Notes under the pieces: model-generated
What the model saw: the letters and a program-made list of their open reading frames with translations, nothing else
Databases searched by the model: none
Told to the model about the DNA's origin: nothing
Part shown: positions 1 to 10,720 of the stretch, piece by piece
Layout of the letters: each line of letters opens with the position of its first letter
Numbering within the stretch: the stretch's first letter is position 1
Position numbers and translations under genes: made by a program
Origin: Amphibalanus amphitrite
Taxonomy: Eukaryota; Arthropoda; Thecostraca; Balanomorpha; Balanidae
NCBI RefSeq assembly: GCF_019059575.1
Contig: NW_024882709.1
Coordinates: forward strand, 147,550 to 211,549
Reading direction: 5' to 3'
Length of the DNA stretch: 64,000 bases

Positions 1-3000
1 AGCCAGCGGTGCGTGTGCGACGTCTCCTGTACCGCTAGCGACTAGCCTACGATAATTGCGACGCACTAGGTCGGGATTAACTGGCCTGTCTCCTAGCCAG
101 TCTGCTTGAAAATCAAAGCCAGCCGGATTGGCAATGCCGGCCGCGGCCACCCCTGGTACGCAATTTGCTTCCCCATCATCCGCCGACCTATCATCCCCCC
201 GATTACCTAGCATTGCGTCTAGAGCCGTCTGATAAAAACGATCGGGCAAACGCGTCGCATTCGCCTCCGGCTCCACTGGTTCATTTTGTTCTAAAACAAC
301 TTGATCTTCGGGATCGGGGTCGTCGCTATCCGACGACTCGGACGCACTCGAATCGTCGTTGGCGTCAGACGGGTGAAAATGATTATGATACCGCCGCACA
401 AAAGCCGGAACGTCTAAGCCTGTTGACAGCAGACGATGGTACCTACAGATCCAATGGATGCACACCTCAGCCGGTGAAGCCTGCTGAGACGGCATCAGGT
501 CCTCTGCGAGCAAGCAGGGTTCACACCAAAGAACAATATCGCGGGCGTATTTCCAGAAGCCCTGCCTGGACGGATTGGCGCTACTTTTACCGTAGTGTGG
601 AGTCAGACGGACGCACACACGTGACCCGCAAACCTGGTGACGCCGACGCCCAATTGTCATTACCTTTTGATCACCTATCTTTTTCTCAGAGACTACAAAA
701 GTATCAAAAAATTGACGAACCGACATGACACGCTGAAACTCGTCGGCAGCTATGCCGCCATGATGCACATTATCATTTAGACGCGCGTTGAAATGCTCCA
801 GACGGCTAGCAAACACATATTCTCCGGCATCTTCCGCAGAAATTGGCCGCAGAAGGCGAGTACCACTAAAGCCGAAACCGCGCGCGCGAATATTCCTATA
901 CAGCAGAGGCAGCTGCCAATTTTTGTGCATTGCCTGAAAGATTGACTGACACCTTGCCGACGAAACTGCATTGTACATTCGCATGACTACGCCAGCGTCT
1001 ATATTTGCGGTGGCGCCGCGCGTCTCCAGAGCCGTAAGAAGAACATCGGCCGGAGTTCGCACGGGAGCAACTGGCTTAAAGCCGTACTTTAGCGCGTATT
1101 CTACGTTAGCATCACCTGACCCGATTGCCAACTGCATTGTGAAAGAAAAGGCTACACCATCGTCTGTTGTCACGCTTTCCCAAACGACAGACGGCGGCCG
1201 CGCCAGCCACGCCGGAACGACCGCTTTATCGTCTACGTTATTCAAAATGTGCAAGACGGCGAATGGATCATGCCCTCCCATCCACACGTCATTGCACGCC
1301 GTTTCACACTGTTTTATACGCCTATCGTGAGAGTCTGACGCAACGACCGATTCCGTCCGGAGACGACGAGGCATCCGCCTTTTGCACCGAACAACCTCTT
1401 TCTTCACTGGTGCCGCGTTAGGATTTACTCTACGTGCTTCCGCGGTGGCTGCCTTGTCGACTTTCAGACGTTTAACTGCACATCCGTCTTTCAGCGACGG
1501 TGCTGTACCCCTACCGCTGTGACCCGTGTGGCGAAGTGTGCCGTTAATTACGCTCACATACAGCTGGTCAATATAAGCAAAGTCACCGGAGGACATGGCC
1601 TTATCGAGCTCGGCGGCCATTCGCGCGCGACAAACGGTTGTTTTCCTATCGTAGGCAAATTCAAATGTGCGCCGACCACCCTTAGTAAAGCCCGCGTTCC
1701 AATTTGTGTACATGTTCTCAATGCGCCTAATGTAGGACTGCTGACAAGACTGCCACGCCGCGCGCACCTGTGTCTCGACCGCGCTGCGGGACGTGTCCCG
1801 TGCCAGCGTTGGGTCCTCGTTGCGCGCCGCGCGGTCAATCCTTTCAGCCTCAATGCGAAGTTGAATCTGAAGACGATGCAAGAAAGTAGAAAACGATTCA
1901 CTAATTATATTACGGTGAATGTGAGGATTGGCGTTCGCGCCCCACTCCGCACGCACAATATGATACGTGGCGGAGTAACGCACGCGCGCCAAGGCAAGGG
2001 TGTCCATTTCCCCAATGAACGCTGTGACCCACGAAACGATGCCCGGATGCTTAAGGGTGCTGGCAAATCGAGCGTGTAAATACTGCTCGTCACTAAGTGT
2101 TTCGCTGGCGGCTGCGCCGTCAGACAGACGATGAATAGCGGGATGGTGGTTATACGGGACGGCCCTAGTTTGCCAAAGATGAACTACGAGCGGAATGTCA
2201 CCAACCCGCCATGACGGCGGGTCTTCTAGATCACGAATAGCGCCTATCATTTCGTGCTTGTGTGCACGCCAAAATGCATCCGAATCATCCAATTTTGTTT
2301 GAAAACAGAGCAGAGAGCGAGCCAGCGTGCGGCACAATTGGGGATCGTCTACTAGCTGCTGTTTTGTGGGGAGACCATCTGGAAAATCGGTCAGATTTAG
2401 AGCGACGGTGGCATCGCGATTTGAACAGTCCCTACTCTTTTGGTTGCTTATTACAAATTGTAGCTCAATGTTGCCCTCGGATTCTGGCTGCTGAGCTAGC
2501 CAGTGCAAATATGTCTGACGCCAAGTCGTTATCGGTTGACGAATAAGAACAGGCCGCTCCTGAAACGGGTCGGCATCACCAGTTAAAAAGACGTCTGGAA
2601 AACAGAGCTGAAAATAGCCGGGCGTCCACTCCGGCAATGGATGTTCGCGGTCGGCCGGAGGCATGCTAATACGGTGCAAGGCTGTCTGTGCCAGTCCTCG
2701 CTGACGAATGTCCTCCGGCCGTTCACTTTCGGGTGCGGCAACGCCGCCTACCGCCACGCCGCTGGCTCCGCCCTCGTCATTACCAAATTCACGGCTTAGA
2801 ATTTCGAGTTCCTCGCAGCACATCAGCAGAAGCGTAGAACCGCGAGGAACAGTGCCTGCCGCCTCGTCTTCGACGGACGGCGCTAACAACCAGTGACGCT
2901 CCACCGCGCACTGAACTACGTGTCGTATCGTTACGTTAACATCGTCATCGTCGCCCGACCCGTCGTCCCGTGAGTCCCTGACAGCATTGCGAATTTCATC

Positions 3001-6000
3001 CCAAAGATTTTTCAAGCAAGTCTCGCTCGTGTCCGCGCCCTCACCCCCGTGCTCCAGTGAGTAGCTGGTGCGGAGTATGTCCGCCATCGGAAAGCCCGAC
3101 TCTAGCCAGTTAACAAACTGATTAAAATGTAAAACTTTATTTACGCGCGCGTGAACCTCATCTACGTTAAGTACGCGCAGACCGTGTGGCTGGCAGGGAC
3201 GGTTGCGTTCGGGAAGGCGACTCTGAAGCTCCCGCAAATTTTCATTGGAAAATGGCACCCACTGCTCGGCCACAAAGCGATAGAAGGGCCGCGTGTTTCG
3301 CGGATTGTACTTGCACGGCATTAGCCTTTCCATGAGGTGCCTAGCTTTTAGAATTGTCTCCATGTTAACCATAGCCTCGCAATGGGTGCCGTCACGCCTG
3401 TTTTGCTGAACGACAATGAACGGCAGCTGGGCAAAATCGTACCAAGGCAGACGCGCGGCTTGGACGGGACGCTTCATGGGATAGCAAATTGATCCGTGCT
3501 TTGTGAAAGGTACGTTATTGGCCCTGGATCTGAGCACGGCAACAGTAAGATGAACGGGGCGCAGAATCATGGTTTCCGCACGAGTCCACGAATTAACAAA
3601 GAGACGGTACTCATCATCACCATAAACGTCAGTAGACATTAAATTTCGTGCAGAATAGGGGCAAATGTGAGTACGGGGACCATTTAGCTCCTCAGAATCC
3701 TGACTATCGCCGGCAACGTCTGCCATATCGGCAGACGCACCGGCCTGTGAAGACGGCAGCGACTGGTCCGTGTCGGACACAAGTGGTCGCGGTACGATGT
3801 TATTCAAAGGGTCAATTTGGAATGAGGGGGAACACGTTACGCAGACGCCTAAGGCTTCGCGGTCGGTTAAAACGGTGCCGTTGGCACCGACGAATTCCGG
3901 ATCTAACCTAACCGTACACTTGTTATCTCTACGCAAAATTTCTGAATTTGACAGCGCGTCGTCTACGATACCTCCCGGCACGAGCTGGACCATGTTGCCG
4001 CGTTCCGGGACACGAACTACCAAGCCCGGATGCGGCAGCCCTGGCGTTTGTTTTTTACAAATGATACAACGAACTTGACGAAGCGAATCATACACGGCAT
4101 GCAAGTCTCTGAGCACCTGCAAAGAGCCTACGGTTAACTCTACCGACGGATCCTCGTGGTCAATGCCGTCCCCAATAGGATCGTGCCAAGCCTGACAACA
4201 CTTGGCCTCGCGCGGAGTGGCCACCGTGAAGCGAGCGGCCGTGAAAGGTAAGTTCCGCATTGCCTGAAAACGTTTACGGCGCGACATTAAACCTACAGTT
4301 ACTTTACCTACCGGTGAGGTCCGCGTCACGAGCGAGCCGCGGTCACGCCACACGACGGATCCCGAATCCCCGCGATGGCAGTAGGAGCCCATAATTTGAT
4401 TTTCCTCCTTACAATCCCCAAAGTCCAGTACCCGCAATGTCTGTAGCCGGATGACGGCCGGCGGCAAATGGTCGCCGAGCTCGCTGACAGCTAACGCTAC
4501 CCATGTTGAGGGTTTCTCTTGGCGGCTGCACTGCGCAATGTCTATGGCTGTGCCGCAGGTAGTACCTACCAGACGGTCACAAGTGAACTTTATGGTTTGT
4601 TTCCCACCGGCGTAGGTGTAGGAGCCTAACGGATATTTGGCGGCCGCTCTGCCGTCTATCACGCGAAGTTTATCACATTCACAGCAGCGACGAATGAAAA
4701 AGGTTGGGAATTCACGACCTACGTCGTCGCTGCTGACGTCTGCGGTCTGCTGCGAACCGGCGAGCGGCGGACGGTTACGACCGCCGCCCGGCGCCCTACC
4801 CTGATGTGATGTGAATTTAACGTCATAATCTACGCGAGCACTGTAAGCCCTATCCTCATGGCATTGGGGACCCGCAAAAGTTTCAAAGAGGTGTGTATAC
4901 CGGGCATGATTTTTCCGAATTTTTTCATGAACCTGCCTAAGCAGCTGCTCAAAGTGTTGCTCGGACACTGTGTCCGTCTGAGGATTGGCCTGGAATTGCT
5001 CCCAACCGTCCCGGCCGTACATATTACAAAATTCGTCCTGGAATGTAGTCTTTCTATAATACATATACCACCCCCTACCGTAATAGTGCAGCTTAAGTAA
5101 ATTGTAGGCATCCTCCCAACGTTGTGGACCTCTGTGGGGTTCTAGACCCTCCTCCTCTACACAGCGTGAGTGCATTGAATAGTAACGGTTAACTTCACCA
5201 AGAATTTTCATGAAAAGATACTCGCTGTCAAGGACGTCTGCCACTGAGTGACCAGACTTCTTTGCAAAATCTTTAAACCTCAACCATGAATAAAACCTGA
5301 AATTAACATGACTACCACGAGTCGGGTCGCAAAAGCCCCGCCTACAAAGATTGCACCAATTAGTCCGACGCCGCTCCCCTATCTCACCGGTTAAATAGGT
5401 GATAATCACCTTCGTACTATCCCTGTACGCCCATGGACCGTTAAGATCGGACGTTGCGCCTAAAAGGTCAGTCTGAACGGATTCTATAACTATATCACTA
5501 TTGCTGCGCTCTTCCAGCTCTTCGAGCATGGCGCGCGTCAAGAATGATACTCTGTTTAAGTCTAAGGGGTTGATTTGCCTTGAGACAAGACGATTAATAT
5601 CCGCTTCACTGTACACTGATGGTGCACTTTCCCTATCGGACCCTACCTCGGGGGGTGCCTGACACGCGCTGCTATTTGAACCCGTACCCTCCACGATTTT
5701 GTCTGCGGGTGTCTCCCTGGCAGCGGCCACCTCCTCATTTGGAGGAGCGCTGCCAGTCGAGGGGCGCCTAGTAAACCGCCCCCGTTTACTTCCCTTTCCC
5801 CTTCCTCCAGGGCGTCGGACGGTATCATGTGAGGCCGATTGTTTATCAGCCGGGGAAATCGTTAAAACGCTAACGTCAAAAATATCTGGACTTACACTAC
5901 GCGACGGCGCCCGCTTTCCTGATTTCCTACCTCTGTTTCCCCTACCGTGACCCCGCAAAACGCCACGGGCCCTTCCCCTACCCGCGGGCCTGCCTACACC

Positions 6001-7017
6001 ACTCGATTCCGGCTGAATCACTACAACCCGCGGGGGGAACTGGATCTGCGGGGCGCCGTCTGCAAGAATATCTACAGTTACAGCACGATTGGGAGAAAGC
6101 CCGTTTTCAACCATCCCACCCCTGCCACGACCGCGCTTAGCCCTACCAACCTTTACCCACGGCTCATCAGCCGGCTTCTGAGCCTCGGAGCCGACTACGG
6201 TACTACCTACTGGTTCGTCTACTGTTAGCAGGGGTGACTGTACACTTTGTGCACAGTCACCGGCACTGAGCATCGGCACTGAGCTCGACACTTCGGTGAC
6301 AATTTTCTTTGGGACCTCTACAGCTGTGGTGACCTCTACAGGGGAAGATACGACAGGCTCAGATGGAGCCGGGACCGCCTGACTAATACCTACACTACCT
6401 AGCACGAGATCGAACGCCTCCTTATGGGAAGCGAACGTTCTCTTGCCCCTACCACGCATCGTCTTACCCGTCTTTGAGCGTTTGGGACGGCGCGAGGCGG
6501 ACACTGCGGGGGTCTGGGCGCTATCGGAGGGGGGTTTCTTGACCTGCGTTTCGCGGGTCACCTGGGACGGCTGGGGGGATGATGACCTAGGCGGCACAGC
6601 ATACAGGTCATAATGACCACCGTCCATTACCCCAGTGTACCGCACATGAATTTCGGGGTGATCCGAGTTCCCATGGCGCTGCATAACTTGCCCATTGCGC
6701 CAGACGACGATGCGGCGCCTCACGACGGCAGCCGCCGCGGTCAGCTCCGGCTCGGCGCCCCACTCTGCCCTAGGCACCACCCTCCTATTTAGGTAATCCT
6801 CAAAGTCTCCCACGATGAACCCCTCAAAGTCGGCGCGGTTAGCCCACATGTAGGTCACTACCATGAAACGCAACATTTCCGCGTCGATGACCCCACCTCC
6901 GACGCCGCGCGAGATAGCATGGAACATACAGTCCCCATCCATGGGCATGTTGATGATGTTTAGGTTCTGGGGGCCACTTCCCGTTTTGACTACCTCCGCA
7001 TAGGTGTTGAGCGCCAT
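1..7017 (-). CDS. Helitron Rep/helicase polyprotein with N-terminal OTU domain, copy A (partial, C-terminus outside window)
   Basis: I read the minus-strand frame codon by codon from the ATG at 7017 to base 1 and found no stop: 2339 uninterrupted codons, continuing beyond the left edge. The start has A at -3 and G at +4 and aligns with the internal Met of copy B. Visible in order: OTU domain (MPMDGDCMFHA, Asp27/Cys30, later HYDLY), a low-complexity basic linker (about 180-480), a Cys-rich segment, GDSGS at 883-887, the Helitron N-terminal region, the HUH motif PHIHR (His1699/His1701) and the two-tyrosine motif YALKYGFK (Tyr1974/Tyr1978). The PIF1-type helicase would follow outside the window. 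The frame is almost identical to copy B except in the linker, where indels are all multiples of three. The protein should nick and transfer single-stranded DNA in rolling-circle transposition. Family assignment is firm; activity is inference. Confidence 0.9.
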   Translation of the reverse strand, partial: MALNTYAEVVKTGSGPQNLNIINMPMDGDCMFHAISRGVGGGVIDAEMLRFMVVTYMWANRADFEGFIVGDFEDYLNRRVVPRAEWGAEPELTAAAAVVRRRIVVWRNGQVMQRHGNSDHPEIHVRYTGVMDGGHYDLYAVPPRSSSPQPSQVTRETQVKKPPSDSAQTPAVSASRRPKRSKTGKTMRGRGKRTFASHKEAFDLVLGSVGISQAVPAPSEPVVSSPVEVTTAVEVPKKIVTEVSSSVPMLSAGDCAQSVQSPLLTVDEPVGSTVVGSEAQKPADEPWVKVGRAKRGRGRGGMVENGLSPNRAVTVDILADGAPQIQFPPRVVVIQPESSGVGRPAGRGRARGVLRGHGRGNRGRKSGKRAPSRSVSPDIFDVSVLTISPADKQSASHDTVRRPGGRGKGSKRGRFTRRPSTGSAPPNEEVAAARETPADKIVEGTGSNSSACQAPPEVGSDRESAPSVYSEADINRLVSRQINPLDLNRVSFLTRAMLEELEERSNSDIVIESVQTDLLGATSDLNGPWAYRDSTKVIITYLTGEIGERRRTNWCNLCRRGFCDPTRGSHVNFRFYSWLRFKDFAKKSGHSVADVLDSEYLFMKILGEVNRYYSMHSRCVEEEGLEPHRGPQRWEDAYNLLKLHYYGRGWYMYYRKTTFQDEFCNMYGRDGWEQFQANPQTDTVSEQHFEQLLRQVHEKIRKNHARYTHLFETFAGPQCHEDRAYSARVDYDVKFTSHQGRAPGGGRNRPPLAGSQQTADVSSDDVGREFPTFFIRRCCECDKLRVIDGRAAAKYPLGSYTYAGGKQTIKFTCDRLVGTTCGTAIDIAQCSRQEKPSTWVALAVSELGDHLPPAVIRLQTLRVLDFGDCKEENQIMGSYCHRGDSGSVVWRDRGSLVTRTSPVGKVTVGLMSRRKRFQAMRNLPFTAARFTVATPREAKCCQAWHDPIGDGIDHEDPSVELTVGSLQVLRDLHAVYDSLRQVRCIICKKQTPGLPHPGLVVRVPERGNMVQLVPGGIVDDALSNSEILRRDNKCTVRLDPEFVGANGTVLTDREALGVCVTCSPSFQIDPLNNIVPRPLVSDTDQSLPSSQAGASADMADVAGDSQDSEELNGPRTHICPYSARNLMSTDVYGDDEYRLFVNSWTRAETMILRPVHLTVAVLRSRANNVPFTKHGSICYPMKRPVQAARLPWYDFAQLPFIVVQQNRRDGTHCEAMVNMETILKARHLMERLMPCKYNPRNTRPFYRFVAEQWVPFSNENLRELQSRLPERNRPCQPHGLRVLNVDEVHARVNKVLHFNQFVNWLESGFPMADILRTSYSLEHGGEGADTSETCLKNLWDEIRNAVRDSRDDGSGDDDDVNVTIRHVVQCAVERHWLLAPSVEDEAAGTVPRGSTLLLMCCEELEILSREFGNDEGGASGVAVGGVAAPESERPEDIRQRGLAQTALHRISMPPADREHPLPEWTPGYFQLCFPDVFLTGDADPFQERPVLIRQPITTWRQTYLHWLAQQPESEGNIELQFVISNQKSRDCSNRDATVALNLTDFPDGLPTKQQLVDDPQLCRTLARSLLCFQTKLDDSDAFWRAHKHEMIGAIRDLEDPPSWRVGDIPLVVHLWQTRAVPYNHHPAIHRLSDGAAASETLSDEQYLHARFASTLKHPGIVSWVTAFIGEMDTLALARVRYSATYHIVRAEWGANANPHIHRNIISESFSTFLHRLQIQLRIEAERIDRAARNEDPTLARDTSRSAVETQVRAAWQSCQQSYIRRIENMYTNWNAGFTKGGRRTFEFAYDRKTTVCRARMAAELDKAMSSGDFAYIDQLYVSVINGTLRHTGHSGRGTAPSLKDGCAVKRLKVDKAATAEARRVNPNAAPVKKEVVRCKRRMPRRLRTESVVASDSHDRRIKQCETACNDVWMGGHDPFAVLHILNNVDDKAVVPAWLARPPSVVWESVTTDDGVAFSFTMQLAIGSGDANVEYALKYGFKPVAPVRTPADVLLTALETRGATANIDAGVVMRMYNAVSSARCQSIFQAMHKNWQLPLLYRNIRARGFGFSGTRLLRPISAEDAGEYVFASRLEHFNARLNDNVHHGGIAADEFQRVMSVRQFFDTFVVSEKKIGDQKVMTIGRRRHQVCGSRVCVRLTPHYGKSSANPSRQGFWKYARDIVLWCEPCLLAEDLMPSQQASPAEVCIHWICRYHRLLSTGLDVPAFVRRYHNHFHPSDANDDSSASESSDSDDPDPEDQVVLEQNEPVEPEANATRLPDRFYQTALDAMLGNRGDDRSADDGEANCVPGVAAAGIANPAGFDFQADWLGDRPVNPDLVRRNYRRLVASGTGDVAHAPLA

Positions 7018-7645
7018 TTTGCTTTGTTTTTTAAGGAAATATAACTAGAACAAAAAGCCAACTGGCTAACTGATCTGCGAACCAATGCAGATCCAAGCAA
7101 GATGTTTAAACAAAAATCAAGATGCGTGCAGGAAAGGAACTACAAACTGGCGCAACAGGCGCAAACAACAAGAGGAAGTTGGCAGTTGTGTGTGGCCGTG
7201 TGCCTCTCAGAACTGCTCGGCAGACAGGACAGGACAGGCCTGGAAAAGGAAACATCCCATCAGATGTTAGGACCGCTGAGAGATACATTCTTGTGGGGCG
7301 ACATCCGAGAAGGGACACGGGTGGGGACACTTATGAGTTGTAGCCACAACTGCAAGGTAGGAGGGGGGAGGAGCAGTGGAGGCGGAACACCTTCAATTAA
7401 GGGGGACACTGCCGACCTTTGGTCCCATTCTTTCCATGCAACGCCCACTGGGCTAACGCCCCTAGGCCTAATGGCAGCGTGCTGCTAGCGCATTTCGACT
7501 CCAGACTGTGGCAGTGTTGGAGATACGAATCTGTTGATGTATCCATAGCAGGGCTGCGGAGTCGATGGATTTTGAGGTGACTCCGACTCCGACTTACAAA
7601 ATCGACTCCGACTCTGGACATTGCTCATTGAGTCCATATAATTAA
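7018..7645 (-). promoter_or_regulatory. 5' leader/upstream region of Helitron copy A with twin hairpins
   Basis: This non-coding stretch is conserved with copy B (57475-58106). About 55-75 bases upstream of the start codon lie two adjacent inverted repeats present in both copies: GATCTGC/GCAGATC around an 8-base loop (7072-7093), and the near-palindrome AGCCAACTGGCT beside it. Further out, from 7374, is a fragment related to the small hAT-type element at 17259-17415, and from 7549 a fragment of the GACTCC element. No TATA box is obvious. The region probably holds the promoter, but that is inference. Confidence 0.5.
7549..7621. repeat. GACTCC-type hAT-like element, 5' fragment
   Basis: It begins CAGGGCTGCGGAGTCGATGG, the same terminus as the three elements at 46015-46805, and continues with GACTCCGACTCC reiterations but has no matching 3' terminus. 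The same fragment sits at the same place in copy B (58010-58082), so it was present before the two Helitron copies separated. Confidence 0.7.
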
Positions 7646-8436
7646 ATCAATTTTTCATCTTGGTTGAAGCGACCCTTTGCGCAATGCGCATTCCAAGTCT
7701 TTACGTTGCAAAAAGTTCTTTTAAATTTTTCCACCTTCTAAAAAGTACCGTTTAGGATTCGGAAATGTTACTCATGATTTAGTGACGAATTCTGCAAGTT
7801 TTTACGCGTTTTCATCTTATACTTTTTGAAATATTGCGACTTTTATATTTCATTGTGACGTCATTAAGATCGGATCTGTGACGTAATGAAGGATTTACTT
7901 CATGTCAATGTGGAGGGAAATTTGGCAGCAAATATTTTTGCTCTCAAATATGACGCGGCTCATACAATAGCAAAAGTAGCTCTGATTGGCTTGTTCGTAA
8001 ATCAAGTGATACTTCATTTGATTGCGTGACAAGCGTTCAAAAGGCAAATGACGTCATCAGATTGCCGTTAATGGTTAAGAGATTGGGCCTTGCGCAGGGC
8101 TCATTTTCAAATGAAGGGAACGAATTTCTTCAACACCACGAGGCCGCGGGGTGGGATAATCCCTTTAAAATAACATGCAAAAACAGGTTTTGACGCAGCA
8201 GCCGTCTTCAGTTTCTTTTTCAATGAAAACGGTCGTCCAAAACAGGGTATGTGTGGCCTTAGCTTCAACAAAATTTGATTCTGAGAGGTCAACGAGCAAA
8301 AGATCGTCAAGCAACCAGATGAAGGACATGACTTAGAGCCATGCAGTGTGAACCAGGGTATATTGAATTAGGTGTGAACTCCGACACCGGTCGGAGTTCC
8401 AGTCGGTTTCCAGTCGGTAAGATTTTAGTGATTTCA
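7646..8436. other. AT-rich stretch without recognisable gene
   Basis: I see no coding frame, RNA gene or structured repeat here, except GACTCC/CGGAGT-rich bases at about 8374-8444 that continue on the far side of the hAT insertion at 10884. Short frames on the minus strand have no recognisable motif. Confidence 0.6.
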
Positions 8437-8592
8437 ACTCCGACCAAGGGCGGCGCCACCGTGGGGGCAGTGGGGGCAGACTGCCCCCACTGGCAGGAGG
8501 CCGTGGGGGCAAGACTATGTTTTTGCCCCCACAAAATTTGGCTGATGTATGGGAACAGAAGACCGGTGCAACATTCATTATAGGCGGTTATA

Positions 8593-8804
8593 ATAGTACG
8601 CCTGTTTTTGACGGTCCTCGTATCAAGTGCGTCAGCAGAACGTTCGTTCTCGGACGGTCTGTCGCATATCTCCTACTCCCACTCATTCTCCTGCTCATTT
8701 TCATTCACCAAAAGGCTGCCCTCGAGCTTGATCTCGAGGAGATTGAGAAGCAGTTTATCAAAAGTCGGCCAGAGAAGAGATCACCCTCTTTTGGGAACCC
8801 TTAG
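8593..8804 (+). pseudogene. hAT transposase C-terminal dimerisation domain, frameshifted remnant
   Basis: Plus-strand codons near 8596-8655 read LFLTVLVSSASAERSFS, the hallmark block of the hAT C-terminal dimerisation domain. After a frameshift between about 8655 and 8700 the next frame reads HQKAALELDLEEIEKQFI, matching the helical tail of the same domain. The rest of the transposase (BED finger, DDE core) is absent upstream: only about 150 bp separate this block from the left terminus. It is an inactive relic. Confidence 0.8.
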
Positions 8805-9139
8805 ACTGAGACTGAGCTCAGAGAGGTATGACAAAATGTGATAGGTATGTATATCCCGGGTTATCTGGAATTGTATGTGGGTCGCCCTTATGGAGCTTAT
8901 TCTCGTACCTATATCAATCGTATGTGAGAGAATCGCACATATATACGTACTACGGGGAAAAGGAGGAATAGGTACTGACCATAGTTTTGAGGAACACACC
9001 ATTTTACATCTCAACGAACAACATAACGTTTTCACAGGTTTGTGTCTCGCAATCTAGTTTTATAGTTTTATTTCGGCCGGGTCCGGGGGTAATCCTAACC
9101 ACCGCAGCCCGGGGTAGCCCTCCCCCCCGTTTAACTCTG

Positions 9140-9599
9140 TTAAAGGAAATAGTTCACTTTTAACATGGGGTTTTGAGCTGGAATAGCAGTTTCGTAGCTT
9201 GAGCTGAGACTAGCACAAATCAGGAGCTTTTACGGCTCAACGATCACCCTAGACGAAGAAATTCCATTTCTCGTTCCGAAAAGAGTGCCTTGTAGAGGAA
9301 TGCGTGCCTTGCACAGGAATGCAGCCACGTCATCGTCAGCCAATCAGCGTGCTGCTTACAGCCAATGCAGTATTCGTAGGTTTGAGCTACGCAATATGAT
9401 TGGTCAATGCGTAATAAGCTTCCGCGTCAAACATTATTTTACATAGAATATAGTTCGCCCTATATTAAAATAAAGAAAATAATTGTTTTTACAAAAAGGT
9501 TTTATTTTATTTCATGATTATTTTGAGCATAAAAAATCATAAATCAATAGCAAAATACTGATTTCAGGAAAGTGGACTGTTTCCTTTAATAAGGCAGCT
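9140..9599. mobile_element. MITE with TTAAAGGAAATAGT termini
   Basis: The left end TTAAAGGAAATAGTTCAC and right end GTGGACTGTTTCCTTTAA are inverted repeats over about 18 bp with two mismatches. The palindromic TTAA at each end could be a TTAA or TA target duplication; the sequence does not decide. The same ends bound the 3.6-kb composite at 14468-18082, and the subterminal sequences on both sides also match. No coding capacity is seen. Confidence 0.75.
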
Positions 9600-9654
9600 A
9601 CGGAAACAAAAATGGTACCAAACGAAAAGTATCTATGAGAAGATTCTAAAGCAC

Positions 9655-10720
9655 CTAAACTTTTTGACCTTAGGTCAGTTTTCAAGGTCAGAATTCAAGG
9701 TCAAAGGCAAAAACCGGCATTTATGTAGTGGTCTCAAAGTACGTGTTCCAGAGGACGGCATGGTGCATAAAATCGGCTAAAAGGGATGTTGAACAAAAGA
9801 AGAGAATCCGTGGATTCCGATGATGTGCATAACATTCGAATTCAAGGTCACGATCATGCTCAAAATTGACCACAAACTTTGCACTTTTTCTTATATCTTG
9901 TATACTAAATTCCGAGATGTTTTGATATGTTTTCAAGCTTAGCGGACCCCTATTTGTGCTTTAGCTTACGATACAAGGCTGCTACAAGGTCAAAGTCACA
10001 AGAGAGTACCTATCCTTGCTAGAGGCTATTTCACTATTCAAGTCAGGCATAATAATTAAGACATGTTTTGCCATACTGAGGCTCTAAATGAATGCTTACA
10101 GCAAAATGGATGCCAGAGGCCCAGAATCGTGATCAGCGGCCACGAAATCATCACAAATGACCTTCCATGTGTAAAAAATCAACCAAATGTCATTCGAGGT
10201 CACATGAGGTCAACATAAAACTTGACCTTTTCCAAACAATATATATGTCATTCGACGCGTCTCGACAAGACTAATGCGAAGGTACCACTGCCGTAGCTCC
10301 AGGACCATTTTTGTTGAAGTTATTTGCGAAAAAAGAAACTAAAGCCCCAGCTCGGGGTCGTTGCCCTGACCTCTGACCTCAGGTCACCAAAGTTACTTAA
10401 GTATTTTTTTTTCTAGGTCAAATGCTACACAACCGTGCTCGTAATTTGTCTTTATCTCTAAAACTCAATTTTTGGCAGCTGGTTGAAGTTCACGTCTGTG
10501 ACGCCGAAGTTTGCCGTGCAGGAGTCTAAAAAATCGGCCCTGAGACATTATCACGGAGGCTAGGTCCAAATTTTTTGCTTCAAAAGATGTCAAATTAATG
10601 GGGGATAAGGTACAGCAAGTTTCGTCTTTCTATCCCTAAGCGTTCGTGAGGTATCGCAAATATTCGCCAGGGGGAGGCGAAAAACGCCCCCCCCCCCCTT
10701 CCGGGCCCGCGAGGGTTAAT
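9655..10720. repeat. Dispersed AGGTCA-rich repeat
   Basis: The stretch holds many AGGTCA/TGACCT half-sites, several as TCAAGGTCA, and ends in a poly-C run followed by GAGGGTTAA. The same style recurs at 15370-15690, 21340-21545, 43390-44240 and 62480-63780, where homopolymer G/C runs next to GAGGGTTAA are also present. No gene is visible. Confidence 0.6.

Larger units (their letters stand above)
1..7645 (-). mobile_element. Helitron-like transposon, copy A (truncated by window edge)
   Basis: The element comprises the coding region 1-7017 and a leader of about 630 bp, both nearly identical to copy B at 50470-58106. Similarity to copy B stops abruptly near 7645, within AATTAA, and the flanks beyond are unrelated, so the 5' end of the element (or of the duplicated segment) lies there. 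The 3' end, including the helicase part of the gene, lies left of the window. No TC/CTRR termini could be confirmed because only one end is visible. Confidence 0.85.

Noticed and set aside
165-2093. Frames on the plus strand and in other minus frames inside Helitron copy A (and the same ones in copy B)
   Set aside because: They are shadows of the GC-rich transposase gene, show no family motif, and their conservation follows from the real frame.
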